A stretch of 64,000 nt of DNA from contig NZ_CP049868.1 in the NCBI RefSeq assembly GCF_011303555.1, positions 5,890,001 through 5,954,000 of the forward strand. The letters are read 5' to 3'. The position numbers and the translations under genes are program-made. Each line of letters begins with the position of its first letter. Positions within the stretch are counted from its first letter, which is position 1. Below are positions 35,738 through 44,545 of this stretch, piece by piece. Source of the DNA: Pedobacter sp. HDW13 (lineage in GTDB: Bacteria > Bacteroidota > Bacteroidia > Sphingobacteriales > Sphingobacteriaceae). A model generated the notes under the pieces. The model saw nothing but the letters and a program-made list of their open reading frames with translations. It made no database searches and was not told the DNA's origin.

Positions 35738-35899
35738 GTTAATTATTTTTAGTCAATGCCTTTAAATCAGCTTGTAATTAAAGGCAAGCGCAAATCCGGG
35801 ATTTACACTTATCGCGGCAAAAGTACTATTCCTGTAGCTAAAATTGATATGATAAATGTAAAGCCTGAATCCTTTTTGTTCCTGCTTATCCCCTGCTTG

Positions 35900-36664
35900 T
35901 TAAACAGATTCAATCCAGGCTTTTCGGTTTGCATTCATGACATTTAAGGCATCTGCAGGCGATTGTCTGTACAATTCGTATATTTTTGCCGTATCACCAA
36001 CCCTGATTTCAAAATCATCGTTTGCCAAAGCAGCAATCAGTTCATCAGCTACCATACTTGGTTTTATACCGTTATGCCCACCAATTTCTTTAGAGAATTC
36101 GGTATCAACCAATGGCGGCATCAATTCGAAAACCTTAACAGGCGATCCTTCCAAACTCAACCTTAACGAAGTAGAATAAGAATGTAAAGCTGCTTTACTG
36201 GCCGCATAGGTTGGCAAGGTAACGCCTGGTACATAAGCCACAATTGAAGAAACATTTACAATAGCTGCTGATTCTTGCTGAGTTAGTACAGGCAGTAATT
36301 TCTGATTAACCCTAATGATGGATAAATAATTGGTCAGCATTTCGTCTGCTGCATTGGCATAAGCATCCTCATTATGATCTGCCAGGTTATACAGAATGGC
36401 TCTCCCAGCATTATTAATCACGATGTTTAACTGCGGATAATCGGCTTTAATACGTGCTACCAAAGCCTCTACATCTTCGGCCTTGCTTACATCCGACAGG
36501 ATGGTTGTAACATTACTTAACGATGCCGCAACAGCGTCTAAACGCTCCTGGTTCCTTCCGGTAACAATTACATGGTTGTTTAAAGCAGTTAATTGTTTAG
36601 CAATTTCTAAACCGATACCGGCAGTACCGCCGATTAATAAAACAGTATTTTGTGAAGTTTTCAT
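35900..36664 (-). CDS. Short-chain dehydrogenase/reductase (DltE-like)
   Basis: 254 residues. The cofactor motif is GGTAGIG, then NNAGRAIL, and the catalytic Ser-Tyr-Lys set in VNVSSIVAYVPG and YAASKA. The C-terminal VFELMPPLVDTEF is typical of the DltE-like subgroup. Second gene of a thioesterase-SDR pair, 12 bp downstream of the thioesterase. Confidence 0.88.
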   Translation of the reverse strand: MKTSQNTVLLIGGTAGIGLEIAKQLTALNNHVIVTGRNQERLDAVAASLSNVTTILSDVSKAEDVEALVARIKADYPQLNIVINNAGRAILYNLADHNEDAYANAADEMLTNYLSIIRVNQKLLPVLTQQESAAIVNVSSIVAYVPGVTLPTYAASKAALHSYSTSLRLSLEGSPVKVFELMPPLVDTEFSKEIGGHNGIKPSMVADELIAALANDDFEIRVGDTAKIYELYRQSPADALNVMNANRKAWIESV

Positions 36665-36676
36665 TTTATATTTTTT

Positions 36677-37162
36677 TTAAAATTTTAAGATTAAACAAGT
36701 GCTCACCGCGTGAGCATAAGTGGTATTATTTTCATCAAGTAATTGAGCTTCAAGCAAAGCAGTGCGACCACCCAGATTAATCACTTTAGCCTGTGTTTTT
36801 AATTTTCCGGTTTTGATGGTAACCGCTTTCAGGAAATTTACTTTAAGTTCTAAGGTGGTGTAGCCCGTTCCGGCGGGCAAAAGCGAATGCACCGAACAGC
36901 CCATAGCCGAATCTAAAATAGCCGTAATTACGCCACCATGCACTGTTCCGATAGGATTATAATGGAATTCCTGTGGGGTAAATTCGAAAACTACATTCCC
37001 TTTTTCTATTTCGGTTACGCTAAAATCCAAAGTGTATAAAAGTGGTGGCAAGGGAAACTGATTGTCACGCATGGCCTCTAAATAAGCTATACCATCCATT
37101 TTCATGGCTTCTTGTGCGCCTTTCATTGGGTCTTCCCAGGTTATTTCTTTAGTTCGTTTCAT
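36677..37162 (-). CDS. PaaI-type hotdog thioesterase
   Basis: 161 residues. FTPQEFHYNPIGTVHGGVITAILDSAMGCSVHSLLP carries the hotdog-fold HGG motif and the acidic active-site residue on the long helix. Hydrolyses an acyl- or aryl-CoA thioester; substrate unknown. Promoter region contains a perfect TACCGATCGGTA operator 6 bp upstream of its start codon, so repression by a TetR-like protein is likely. Confidence 0.85.
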   Translation of the reverse strand: MKRTKEITWEDPMKGAQEAMKMDGIAYLEAMRDNQFPLPPLLYTLDFSVTEIEKGNVVFEFTPQEFHYNPIGTVHGGVITAILDSAMGCSVHSLLPAGTGYTTLELKVNFLKAVTIKTGKLKTQAKVINLGGRTALLEAQLLDENNTTYAHAVSTCLILKF

Positions 37163-37167
37163 ATTAA

Positions 37168-37181
37168 ATACCGATCGGTAT
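37168..37181. promoter_or_regulatory. TetR-type operator, thioesterase side
   Basis: Perfect palindrome ATACCGATCGGTAT just upstream of the thioesterase start codon. The same 12-bp core occurs at 37281-37292. No TetR-family gene is in the window. Confidence 0.6.
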
Positions 37182-37277
37182 ATTTTATAGCAAAAAAAAT
37201 ATTTTTCAGGCTCTGCTTCTTTCCTTCATCTCGAAATACAAGATTTCCAGACATCAATTCATAATAACAGGACAAAT

Positions 37278-37295
37278 ATATACCGATCGGTATAT
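37278..37295. promoter_or_regulatory. TetR-type operator, AraC side
   Basis: Perfect 18-bp palindrome centred on TACCGATCGGTA (37281-37292), 115 bp before the likely AraC-gene start. Same core as 37168-37181, so both divergent promoters may answer to one regulator. Confidence 0.6.
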
Positions 37296-37410
37296 TTATT
37301 TGTCGCCAGAAAATCTTTTTTTCAAGTGGAGTAGAATACTGGCTGAATTGCTTTGTATAACAGGAAAGCAGATTTTAGTTTTAACGTTTGAATTTTGTAA
37401 CTTTGATTTT

Positions 37411-38322
37411 ATGAGCAAACCAGAGAGCATAGAAGATTTTTACAGAAACAAATTCAGTTTTCTACCCGAAAACCTACAGAATGACGTAGGTCACTTTAAT
37501 GTTTTTAAGCTGGAAGACTGCCTGAAAGAAGACGCCAGACCGATGAGCTATAACCGCCGTGATTACTATAAAGTTTCGCTGATTCGCGGTCACAACGTAT
37601 ATCACTACGCAGATAAAAGTGTAGAGATAAATGGCACCGCATTGATATTTTTCAACCCGCTTGTTCCTTACACCTGGGAATTGGCGAGCGGGCAAAAAAG
37701 CAATGTTACCGGTTTCTTTTGCATTTTTACTGAATCCTTTTTTAAGGAAAAAATCCGCGGGAACATTGGCGACTTACCCATGTTTATACCCGGTGGCAAG
37801 CCAGCTTACATTTTAAATGAAGCACAGGAAGCACATGTAGAAAGCATCTTTTCGAAAATGTTTGAAGAGATTAATACCGATTACGTGTATAAATACGACC
37901 TCTTAAGGAACTACATTACCGAGATTACGCACTTTGCCTTAAAAACACAGCCTTCGGAAGCTTTATTTAAACATGTAGATGCAAACAGCCGGATTACATC
38001 GGTATTTACCGAGCTGCTGGAACGCCAGTTCCCAATCGAAAATACTACCCAGAGGTTAACCATGCGCTCGGCAAAAGATTACGCCTCGCAACTTTCGGTA
38101 CATGTTAACCACCTTAACCGCGCCATTAAAGAAACTACAGGTAAAACCACTACCCATTACATTACCGAACGCTTACTAAGCGAAGCTAAAGCCTTATTAA
38201 AGCATACCGACTGGAATATATCGGAAATTGGTTACTGCCTAGGCTTTGAAGAACCTACCCATTTTAATAACTTTTTCAAAAAATTAACCAACCACACCCC
38301 TACCTCTTACCGAATTGTTTGA
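37411..38322 (+). CDS. AraC-family transcription regulator
   Basis: 303 residues from MSKPESIEDFYRNKF; the frame opening at 37300 would add 37 unlikely residues. The N-terminal part is an AraC-type sensor domain (residues 1-180). The C-terminal 100 residues contain two helix-turn-helix motifs: YASQLSVHVNHLNRAIKETTG and ISEIGYCLGFEEPTHFNNFFKKLTN ending HTPTSYR. It probably controls the two SDR genes that follow 83 bp downstream. Confidence 0.92.
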   Translation: MSKPESIEDFYRNKFSFLPENLQNDVGHFNVFKLEDCLKEDARPMSYNRRDYYKVSLIRGHNVYHYADKSVEINGTALIFFNPLVPYTWELASGQKSNVTGFFCIFTESFFKEKIRGNIGDLPMFIPGGKPAYILNEAQEAHVESIFSKMFEEINTDYVYKYDLLRNYITEITHFALKTQPSEALFKHVDANSRITSVFTELLERQFPIENTTQRLTMRSAKDYASQLSVHVNHLNRAIKETTGKTTTHYITERLLSEAKALLKHTDWNISEIGYCLGFEEPTHFNNFFKKLTNHTPTSYRIV

Positions 38323-38405
38323 ATTTCGTAATCATCGGTTTGAATCATGTAATAGGTAGCATGCCTCTTGTTTGTAATTTTGTCTAAACAAAAAAAGATA
38401 AAATT

Positions 38406-39245
38406 ATGGACAAGAAAAAAGTTTGGTTTATTACCGGAGCTTCGAAAGGCTTAGGATTAAGTTTGGTTCATCAATTGTTAAAAGCCGGCCAATATGTTGC
38501 AGCCACTTCGAGAAATATTGCCGAACTGAAACAAGCAGTAGCTACTGATTCGAAAAAATTCCTTCCGCTTTCGGTTAATCTTTCAGACGAACAAAGTGTA
38601 GAAAAAGCCATTAAAGCAACTGTTACCCAATTCGAACGCATTGATGTGATTATCAATAATGCTGGTTATGGCATTGGCGGCAGTATAGAAGAACTTAGCG
38701 ATGCAGAAACACGCAATAGTTTCGACGTAAATGTATTCGGTACCTTAAATGTAATCAGAAAAGCTTCTCCTTATTTGAGGGCGCAACGCTCAGGGCATAT
38801 TATCAATATTTCTTCAATTGCCGGCATTACAGGCGCAACTGGCTGGGCTATATACGCTGCTGCTAAATCGGCAGTAATTTCCCTATCCGAAATATTGGCC
38901 GAAGACCTTAAAGATTTTGGCATTAAAGTTACCGTAGTTGCACCTGGTGCATTCAGAACCAGTTTTTTAACCGCCGAATCTTTGGCACTGGCCGCTAATC
39001 CAATTGCCGAATATGAAGCAGTAAGGGAAACGCACGCCCGGTATCTAAAAATGGATGGCCAGCAAATAGGCGATCCGGAAAAAGCAGCTGCAGCCATGAT
39101 TTCGCTTGCCAGCATGCCCAACCCACCATTGCACTTATTATTAGGTAGAGATGCATTTGACCGCGCTACAGCCAAAATTGAAGCATTAAGTAAAGAAATT
39201 AATGCATGGAAACCGATTTCTATCTCAACAGATTTCGACCAGTAA
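38406..39245 (+). CDS. SDR family oxidoreductase (tandem copy 1)
   Basis: 279 residues. TGASKGLG cofactor loop, NNAGYG, ISSIAG and catalytic Tyr/Lys in YAAAKS. Closely similar over its whole length to the next gene (matching AATSRN, EELSD, FGTLNVIRKA/FGSLNVIRKV blocks), so the pair is a tandem duplication. Likely NADP-dependent carbonyl or alcohol oxidoreductase; substrate unknown. Confidence 0.9.
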   Translation: MDKKKVWFITGASKGLGLSLVHQLLKAGQYVAATSRNIAELKQAVATDSKKFLPLSVNLSDEQSVEKAIKATVTQFERIDVIINNAGYGIGGSIEELSDAETRNSFDVNVFGTLNVIRKASPYLRAQRSGHIINISSIAGITGATGWAIYAAAKSAVISLSEILAEDLKDFGIKVTVVAPGAFRTSFLTAESLALAANPIAEYEAVRETHARYLKMDGQQIGDPEKAAAAMISLASMPNPPLHLLLGRDAFDRATAKIEALSKEINAWKPISISTDFDQ

Positions 39246-39273
39246 ACCCTATTTAAAATTTAAGAAAAAGATT

Positions 39274-40125
39274 ATGGACAACCAGAAAGTATGGTTTGTA
39301 ACCGGCGCTTCAAAAGGCCTGGGACTAACCTTAGTAAAAAAATTATTGGGCAATGGATATCATGTTGCAGCAACTTCGAGAAATTTAAGCGATTTATCCA
39401 AAGCAGTTGGCGAACACGAAAACTTTTTGCCCTTAGTTGTAGATTTAATCAACGAAGGCAGTGTAGAAGCGGCGATCAGCCAAACCATCAGCAAATTTGG
39501 CCGTGTAGATGTAGTGGTTAACAATGCAGGCTACGGCATGTTGGGTGCGCTTGAAGAGTTGAGCGACAAAGAATCACGTGAGAATTTCGACATCAATGTT
39601 TTCGGTTCACTGAATGTAATTAGAAAGGTATTGCCACAAATGCGAAAACAGCAATCAGGGCATATTTTCAATATTTCATCTATCGGTGGTTTCTCAGGAA
39701 ATTTCCCTGGATTTGGCATCTATTGCGCTACCAAATTTGCTGTAGCAGGCTTTACCGAATCGCTGGCAGCAGAAGTAAAATCGCAAGGTATTAAGGCAAC
39801 AGTAGTAGAACCGGGTTATTTCCGGACAGAATTTCTGAACACAAGCTCTTTAGCTGTCCCGGCAAACCCTATCGATGCCTACAAAGAAGTGCGCGATTCG
39901 CAGGCTATGCACCAGAACGATATTAACAACCAACAGCCCGGCGACCCGGCCAAAGCTGCTGAAGTAATGATTGAAGCTGCTAAAAGCGAAAATCCACCAT
40001 TGCATTTATTCCTGGGACCCGATGCCTATCAGGTTGCAGAAGCAAAAATAACTGATGTACAAAGGGATATGGCTAACTGGAAATACCTGGCAACAGCTAC
40101 GAACTTTGAAGCGGCGAATGCTTAA
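39274..40125 (+). CDS. SDR family oxidoreductase (tandem copy 2)
   Basis: 283 residues from MDNQKVWFVTGASKGLG; an earlier in-frame ATG at 39202 lies inside copy 1. Motifs as in copy 1, with catalytic YCATKF. It starts 28 bp after copy 1 and ends at a hairpin terminator. Co-transcribed with copy 1. Confidence 0.9.
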   Translation: MDNQKVWFVTGASKGLGLTLVKKLLGNGYHVAATSRNLSDLSKAVGEHENFLPLVVDLINEGSVEAAISQTISKFGRVDVVVNNAGYGMLGALEELSDKESRENFDINVFGSLNVIRKVLPQMRKQQSGHIFNISSIGGFSGNFPGFGIYCATKFAVAGFTESLAAEVKSQGIKATVVEPGYFRTEFLNTSSLAVPANPIDAYKEVRDSQAMHQNDINNQQPGDPAKAAEVMIEAAKSENPPLHLFLGPDAYQVAEAKITDVQRDMANWKYLATATNFEAANA

Positions 40126-40130
40126 TTAGA

Positions 40131-40177
40131 ATTTTATCACGAACTGGCAGATTAGCGGGTTCGTGATAATTCTTTTT
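40131..40177 (+). terminator. Intrinsic terminator between SDR and arsC
   Basis: TATCACGAAC (40135-40144) pairs with GTTCGTGATA (40159-40168); outer AGAATT/AATTCT extends it and a T run follows. Confidence 0.8.
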
Positions 40178-40214
40178 ATCCTATTAATATAGTGTACAAA
40201 CATTTATTGCCAGG

Positions 40215-40634
40215 CTACTCGCTTAAATTTTTGCTAACAAAATCTTCCATGTAAACCTTTACCAAATCTCTGGTTCTCTTAAATTCAGCCATAATTTCTG
40301 TTTCCGTACCAATAGCTTTTGCCGGATCGGGAAAATTATGGTGCAGCTTGATGGCTTGTGTTGGAAAATACGGACAGCTTTCTTTCTCATGATCGCAAAC
40401 CGTAATCACATAATCAAACGGAACATCAACATATTCATTAATATTGTTTGACGTTTGACCGGATATATCAATTCCATCTTCTGCCATAATCAATACCGCT
40501 TTGGGGTTAACACCATGAACTTCAATTCCGGCACTGTAAATTTTAGCTTTGGTTTGCGCAAAATGTTTCAGATAACCTTCTGCCAGCTGACTTCTGCAGC
40601 TATTACCTGTACACAGCACTAATACATTTTTCAT
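40215..40634 (-). CDS. arsC: Arsenate reductase, thioredoxin-coupled
   Basis: 139 residues with the low-molecular-weight phosphatase fold. P-loop C8-TGNSC-R14 and redox cysteines C80 (VITVCDH) and C87 (ESCPYFP) match the Cys triad of thioredoxin-dependent ArsC; NFPDPAKA supplies the general-acid Asp. Reduces arsenate to arsenite. It is last in the arsR-DUF6428-arsC group. No arsenite efflux gene (arsB or acr3) follows in this window. Confidence 0.92.
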   Translation of the reverse strand: MKNVLVLCTGNSCRSQLAEGYLKHFAQTKAKIYSAGIEVHGVNPKAVLIMAEDGIDISGQTSNNINEYVDVPFDYVITVCDHEKESCPYFPTQAIKLHHNFPDPAKAIGTETEIMAEFKRTRDLVKVYMEDFVSKNLSE

Positions 40635-40646
40635 AAATTTAAGTGA

Positions 40647-41213
40647 TTAACAACAGCCGCTTCCAAGTTTACAATTGGTTTCGTTTGCAGCCAAATTTAC
40701 CAGCTCAACTTTTCTTTTTTCAGGTTGTACTGGCGCACAACACTCTTCGCCTGTTGCTGTAGTTCCGCAGCTGCCACCTCTGCCAATGGCTTTACATTGT
40801 GTTGCATCGGGTGTTAGGTCCAAAATCAGGTTTTCGCCATCAATTTTAAATTCACCAGGAAACATTTGCCTGGTGTCAAAAGCAGAATTTCCAAATTCAA
40901 TTTTAACAATGACATTAGGGTTTAACGGCAGTTTACTTTCAACTAAATCGATGATAGACAATGCCTTTTTCACCTGCATGGCCCTAGCTTCTTCCTGCAT
41001 TTCAGGTTCCCAAAGCTGCACAATAATTTCGGTCCATACGTTCATTACTCCACCACAATCAACCGACACAATGGGGGCCTGTTTAATTTCGGTGATGTGA
41101 TAATTGGCTTTAACCAATTTATCAGAGGCATACCGGAATTGTAGTACCAATTCTGGATGTTGTTGAAGTTCAGTTTTGAAACTGCTCCAATCAATAGAGA
41201 TGTTATTAATCAT
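40647..41213 (-). CDS. DUF6428-like protein of arsenic cluster
   Basis: 188 residues from MINNISIDWSSF; the longer frame to 41297 runs back across the end of arsR and is rejected. Mostly an alpha/beta soluble protein, with a cysteine-rich second half: QCKAIGRGGSCG, GEECCAPV and the end TNCKLGSGCC. Eight or so cysteines clustered there suggest metal or arsenic binding. I recall similar proteins between arsR and arsC in Bacteroidota annotated DUF6428; the role is unknown. 12 bp before arsC. Confidence 0.65.
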   Translation of the reverse strand: MINNISIDWSSFKTELQQHPELVLQFRYASDKLVKANYHITEIKQAPIVSVDCGGVMNVWTEIIVQLWEPEMQEEARAMQVKKALSIIDLVESKLPLNPNVIVKIEFGNSAFDTRQMFPGEFKIDGENLILDLTPDATQCKAIGRGGSCGTTATGEECCAPVQPEKRKVELVNLAANETNCKLGSGCC

Positions 41214-41250
41214 AATATTGCAATTTAACGATTGATTTGTATAAAAAATT

Positions 41251-41580
41251 TTAACAGCAGTTTTGCTCACCCTGATATGATGAGAAAAAATCGCCAAGTT
41301 GTTTTTGTAAGAACTTCAACATTTTAGATTCAATACAATAGCAAATGCTTACTCCTTCTATGGTTCCCTAGATAATACCTGCATTTTTAAGTTCTTTTAA
41401 ATGCTGCGAAATGGTTGCTTGTGCTAAACCAATTTCCTCTACCAAATCGCCACAAATGCAGGTATTTGACTTAAGAATACGCTGTAGAATAGCAATACGG
41501 GCAGGATGTGCCATCGCCTTAAGCAGTGCTGCCAGCTGGTTTTGTTCTTCGGTAAAAATTTCTGTTTTAGTAAGTCCCAT
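41251..41580 (-). pseudogene. arsR: arsR with in-frame amber codon
   Basis: From MGLTKTEIFTEEQ (ATG at 41580) the frame encodes an ArsR-family winged helix with the arsenic-binding TCICGDLV and recognition helix QATISQHLKEL. At 41370-41368 the codon is TAG. The same frame then continues without a further stop to 41251 as GTIEGVSICYCIESKMLKF... ending GEQNCC, exactly the expected wing and C-terminal dimer helix of ArsR (about 109 residues in all). AAG (Lys) to TAG would explain it. As read, the protein is cut to 70 residues without wing or dimer helix. Sequencing error is possible. Confidence 0.85.
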
Positions 41581-41587
41581 AATTATA

Positions 41588-41605
41588 TATCGCAATATTA
41601 CGATA
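41588..41605. promoter_or_regulatory. ArsR-type operator
   Basis: TATCGCAATATTACGATA is palindromic at 16 of 18 positions and lies 7 bp upstream of the arsR start codon. Position and symmetry fit the autoregulatory site of an ArsR repressor. Confidence 0.6.
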
Positions 41606-41721
41606 GTTAGATTGAATATTAAAATTTATTTCCAGTATAATGGCCAAATACAACCTTACAATAGATTTGGACGTTCTGTTTAGTGAATAAAAATTAGTAA
41701 TTTAATAAAAAAAATCAATCT

Positions 41722-42135
41722 ATGTGGAAATTTTACGCCATACTTTCGGCCTTATTTGCTGCTGCAACAGCCATTTTAGCTAAAGTTGGGCTTAAAGGGA
41801 TTAATGGAAATGTTGCAACGGCCATTAGAACGGTTTTAATTCTGTTTATTGCCTGGGGCATTGTACTGGCAACCGGAGAAATTACCCAACTCAAAACATT
41901 GAGCAAAAACAACCTCCTCTTTTTAGGATTATCCGGGCTGGCAACTGGCCTTTCGTGGATTTTTTACTTCAAAGCGCTCGAAACCGGCGATGTTTCTAAA
42001 GTAGCACCCATTGATAAACTCAGTGTGGCCATTGCCATGGGACTTGCATTTTTAATTCTAAAAGAACCCATCGATGCTAAAACACTTATTGGTGGCGGGC
42101 TGATTGTTGCCGGAAGCATTGTAATTTTGCTATAG
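41722..42135 (+). CDS. Half-size EamA/DMT transporter
   Basis: 137 residues with about five membrane segments and a single EamA repeat (FYAILSALFAAATAILAKVGL; GLATGLSWIFYFKALETGDVSKVAPIDKLSV; GGGLIVAGSIVILL). Normal DMT carriers have two repeats, so this form must dimerise. Divergent from arsR with 141 bp between; a link to arsenic is not shown. Substrate unknown. Confidence 0.85.
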   Translation: MWKFYAILSALFAAATAILAKVGLKGINGNVATAIRTVLILFIAWGIVLATGEITQLKTLSKNNLLFLGLSGLATGLSWIFYFKALETGDVSKVAPIDKLSVAIAMGLAFLILKEPIDAKTLIGGGLIVAGSIVILL

Positions 42136-42200
42136 TTTTTTATCCTAAAAACATAAAAACTACCTTAAAACCTTATACTCGAAACCTTAAAAATTTCAAC

Positions 42201-42235
42201 AAAAAAAACCGCTGACTAATACATAGCCAACGGTT
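42201..42235 (-). terminator. Intrinsic terminator of the GH92 gene
   Basis: On the minus strand AACCGTTGGCTA (42235-42224) pairs with TAGTCAGCGGTT (42218-42207) using two G-U pairs, followed by T8. Confidence 0.8.
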
Positions 42236-42259
42236 CTACATTTATATAGGGATGAGTAA

Positions 42260-44545
42260 TTACTTTTTCGGTTTTGCGCTCATAAAGAAAGTAAGTTTAC
42301 CACCATTGGTAATATCCGCATGTTTAATTTTATGATTGCTGATTTCTTTGCCGTTCAATAAAACTTTTTCTACATACACATTTTTGTCACTTTGTTTAAT
42401 GGCCTCAACGGTGAAGGTTTTGCCATTTTCTAAATTGATTACCGCATGGCTAACCAGTGGACTACCCAACGAATACACATCAGAACCTGGTGCCACCGGA
42501 TAAAATCCAAGCGAAGAGAACATATACCAGGCGCTCATTTGTCCGCAGTCATCATTTCCGCCCAAACCATCGGCAGTTGGTTTATATTGCATGTTTAAAA
42601 TGTGGCGTACCTGAGCCTGTGTTTTCCAGGGCTGATCGGCCCAGTTATACAGGTAAGCAATGTGATGCGCAGGCTCATTTCCATGAACATAACCACCAAT
42701 AATGCCTTCGCGTGTAATATCTTCGGTGTGTGCAAAAAATTCATCAGGTAAATGCATGGTAAATAAAGTATCCAGGCGTATTGCGAATTTCTTTTTGCCA
42801 CCCATCATTTCAATCAGCGTTGCCGGATCTTGTGGTACAAAGAAACTGTAGTTCCAGCTGTTACCTTCAATAAAACCCTGTCCTTCGGTATCTTTCGGAT
42901 CGAATTGTTTTTTAAAGGTACCATCGGCCAGTTTAGGGCGCATAAAGCCTGTGGCGCTATCATAGTTATTTTTCCAGTTGTTAGACCGTTTAATAAATTC
43001 ATCATAAACATCCATACGGTTCAGTTTCTTAGCCAGTTGGGCAATTGACCAGTCGTCGTAAGAATACTCCAGATTGTTAGAAACAGAGATACCCGATTTT
43101 TCGGCAGGAATGTAACCCTTATCCATATAGTAACCAATCCCTTCGTAATCGCGGTGCTTCGCTGTAGCTATACAAGCATCCAATGCCTTATTCGCATCGC
43201 CGGTATAGGTACCTTTAATAATAGCATCTGAAATAACTGAAACGCTGTGGTAACCACTCATACACCAGTTATCGTTGGCATAGTGCGACCAGATTGGCAA
43301 CATGTGTAAACTGCTTTGATCGTAATGAGCGAGCATCGATTTCACCATATCGTTACTGCGGCCAGGCTGCGTAATGTTAAAAAACGGATGTAATGCCCGG
43401 TAAGTATCCCAAAGTGAAAAAGTAGTGTAATTGGTAAAACCATCAGCTTTATGTACCCCCTGATCTAAACCTTTATATTCGCCGTTAACATCGGTGTAGG
43501 TTGTAGGGTTAATGTAAGCGTGGTATAAAGCAGTATAAAAATTAATTTTATTATCCTTAGAGGTAGTTACCTGCACTTTATTCAACTCCTTGTTCCAGGT
43601 AGCCTGCGCCTGTGCTTTAACTTTTTCAAAATCCCAGCCCGAAATTTCGGCACGCATGTTCTGCAAGGCATTTTCCTGGCTAACCGGCGAAAGCGCAAAC
43701 TTAATTTTCACCTTCTCTCCTTCCTGCGTATCAAAATCGAAGAACATTTTTAACTTTTTGCCTGCAATTTCAGGGAAGTTCTGTTCCTGATTAAATTTAC
43801 CCCAGAATCCGCGGTAAGCTTGTTTGGCATCGTAACTTTTACGCCCATAGCTTTTAAAAGGTTTAGAAAAACTCATCGCAAAATATACTGTTCTGGTTCT
43901 GGCCCAGCCATTGGTTTGGCGATAGCCGGTAATCAGCGTATCGTTTACTACGCGAACATAGGTCCAAACTGTTTTTTCTTCATAATTATAAATCCCGGCC
44001 ATCAAATCTAAGATAATATGCGATTGATCTGATTTAGGAAAAGTATATTGATGCATCCCCACGCGTGTGGTCGAAGTAAGTTCTGCAGTGATATTATCAT
44101 CATCCAGCTTCACTTTGTAATAACCTGCTTCGGCCACTTCGTTTGCATGCGAAAAAGCCGAACGGTAACCGCCTTTAGGATTTGATGCAATACCCGGATT
44201 TAACTGTAGCTTGCCTTGCGTTGGCATGATTAAAAAATCGCCCAGATCAGAATGTCCGGTCCCGCTAAAATGCGTATGGCTAAATCCGGTAATGGTTTTA
44301 TCTTCATATTTATAACCCGCGCAATATTTGTACACGTCACCATTGTACTTACCGTTTACTTCGTAAGATAAGGTATCGGTTTCGGGACTTAACTGTACTG
44401 CACCAAAAGGAACAGTTGCACCGGGATAGGTATGCCCCATTTTTGAAGTACCAATAATCGGCTTAACATACTGCACCAGATTCTGCTGTGCCGAAGCAAC
44501 CATGCCTGAAAGCAAAAGACAGGGCAGCATAACTTTTTTAATCAT
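42260..44545 (-). CDS. GH92 alpha-mannosidase
   Basis: 761 residues with signal peptide (LLSGMVASAQQ). GH92 marks: VKPIIGTSKMGHTYPGATVPFG, FSHTHFSGTGHSDLGDF, and GNDDCGQMSAWYMFSSLGFYPVAPGSD, which carries the Asp/Glu catalytic base region and calcium ligands. The enzymes are calcium-dependent exo-mannosidases removing alpha-linked mannose, as from yeast mannan or N-glycans. Stands alone, not in a SusCD locus here. Periplasmic. Confidence 0.93.
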   Translation of the reverse strand: MIKKVMLPCLLLSGMVASAQQNLVQYVKPIIGTSKMGHTYPGATVPFGAVQLSPETDTLSYEVNGKYNGDVYKYCAGYKYEDKTITGFSHTHFSGTGHSDLGDFLIMPTQGKLQLNPGIASNPKGGYRSAFSHANEVAEAGYYKVKLDDDNITAELTSTTRVGMHQYTFPKSDQSHIILDLMAGIYNYEEKTVWTYVRVVNDTLITGYRQTNGWARTRTVYFAMSFSKPFKSYGRKSYDAKQAYRGFWGKFNQEQNFPEIAGKKLKMFFDFDTQEGEKVKIKFALSPVSQENALQNMRAEISGWDFEKVKAQAQATWNKELNKVQVTTSKDNKINFYTALYHAYINPTTYTDVNGEYKGLDQGVHKADGFTNYTTFSLWDTYRALHPFFNITQPGRSNDMVKSMLAHYDQSSLHMLPIWSHYANDNWCMSGYHSVSVISDAIIKGTYTGDANKALDACIATAKHRDYEGIGYYMDKGYIPAEKSGISVSNNLEYSYDDWSIAQLAKKLNRMDVYDEFIKRSNNWKNNYDSATGFMRPKLADGTFKKQFDPKDTEGQGFIEGNSWNYSFFVPQDPATLIEMMGGKKKFAIRLDTLFTMHLPDEFFAHTEDITREGIIGGYVHGNEPAHHIAYLYNWADQPWKTQAQVRHILNMQYKPTADGLGGNDDCGQMSAWYMFSSLGFYPVAPGSDVYSLGSPLVSHAVINLENGKTFTVEAIKQSDKNVYVEKVLLNGKEISNHKIKHADITNGGKLTFFMSAKPKK

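Noticed and set aside
35756..35947. A 63-codon frame on the plus strand between fabF and the SDR gene
   Set aside because: It runs into the opposite-strand end of the SDR gene, has no export or domain signal, and its sequence resembles no known protein by eye.
41214..41297. Longer N terminus of the DUF6428-like gene (MAIFSHHIRV...)
   Set aside because: It overlaps the end of the arsR coding frame in another frame and has no family-like sequence; the ATG at 41213 is the better start.
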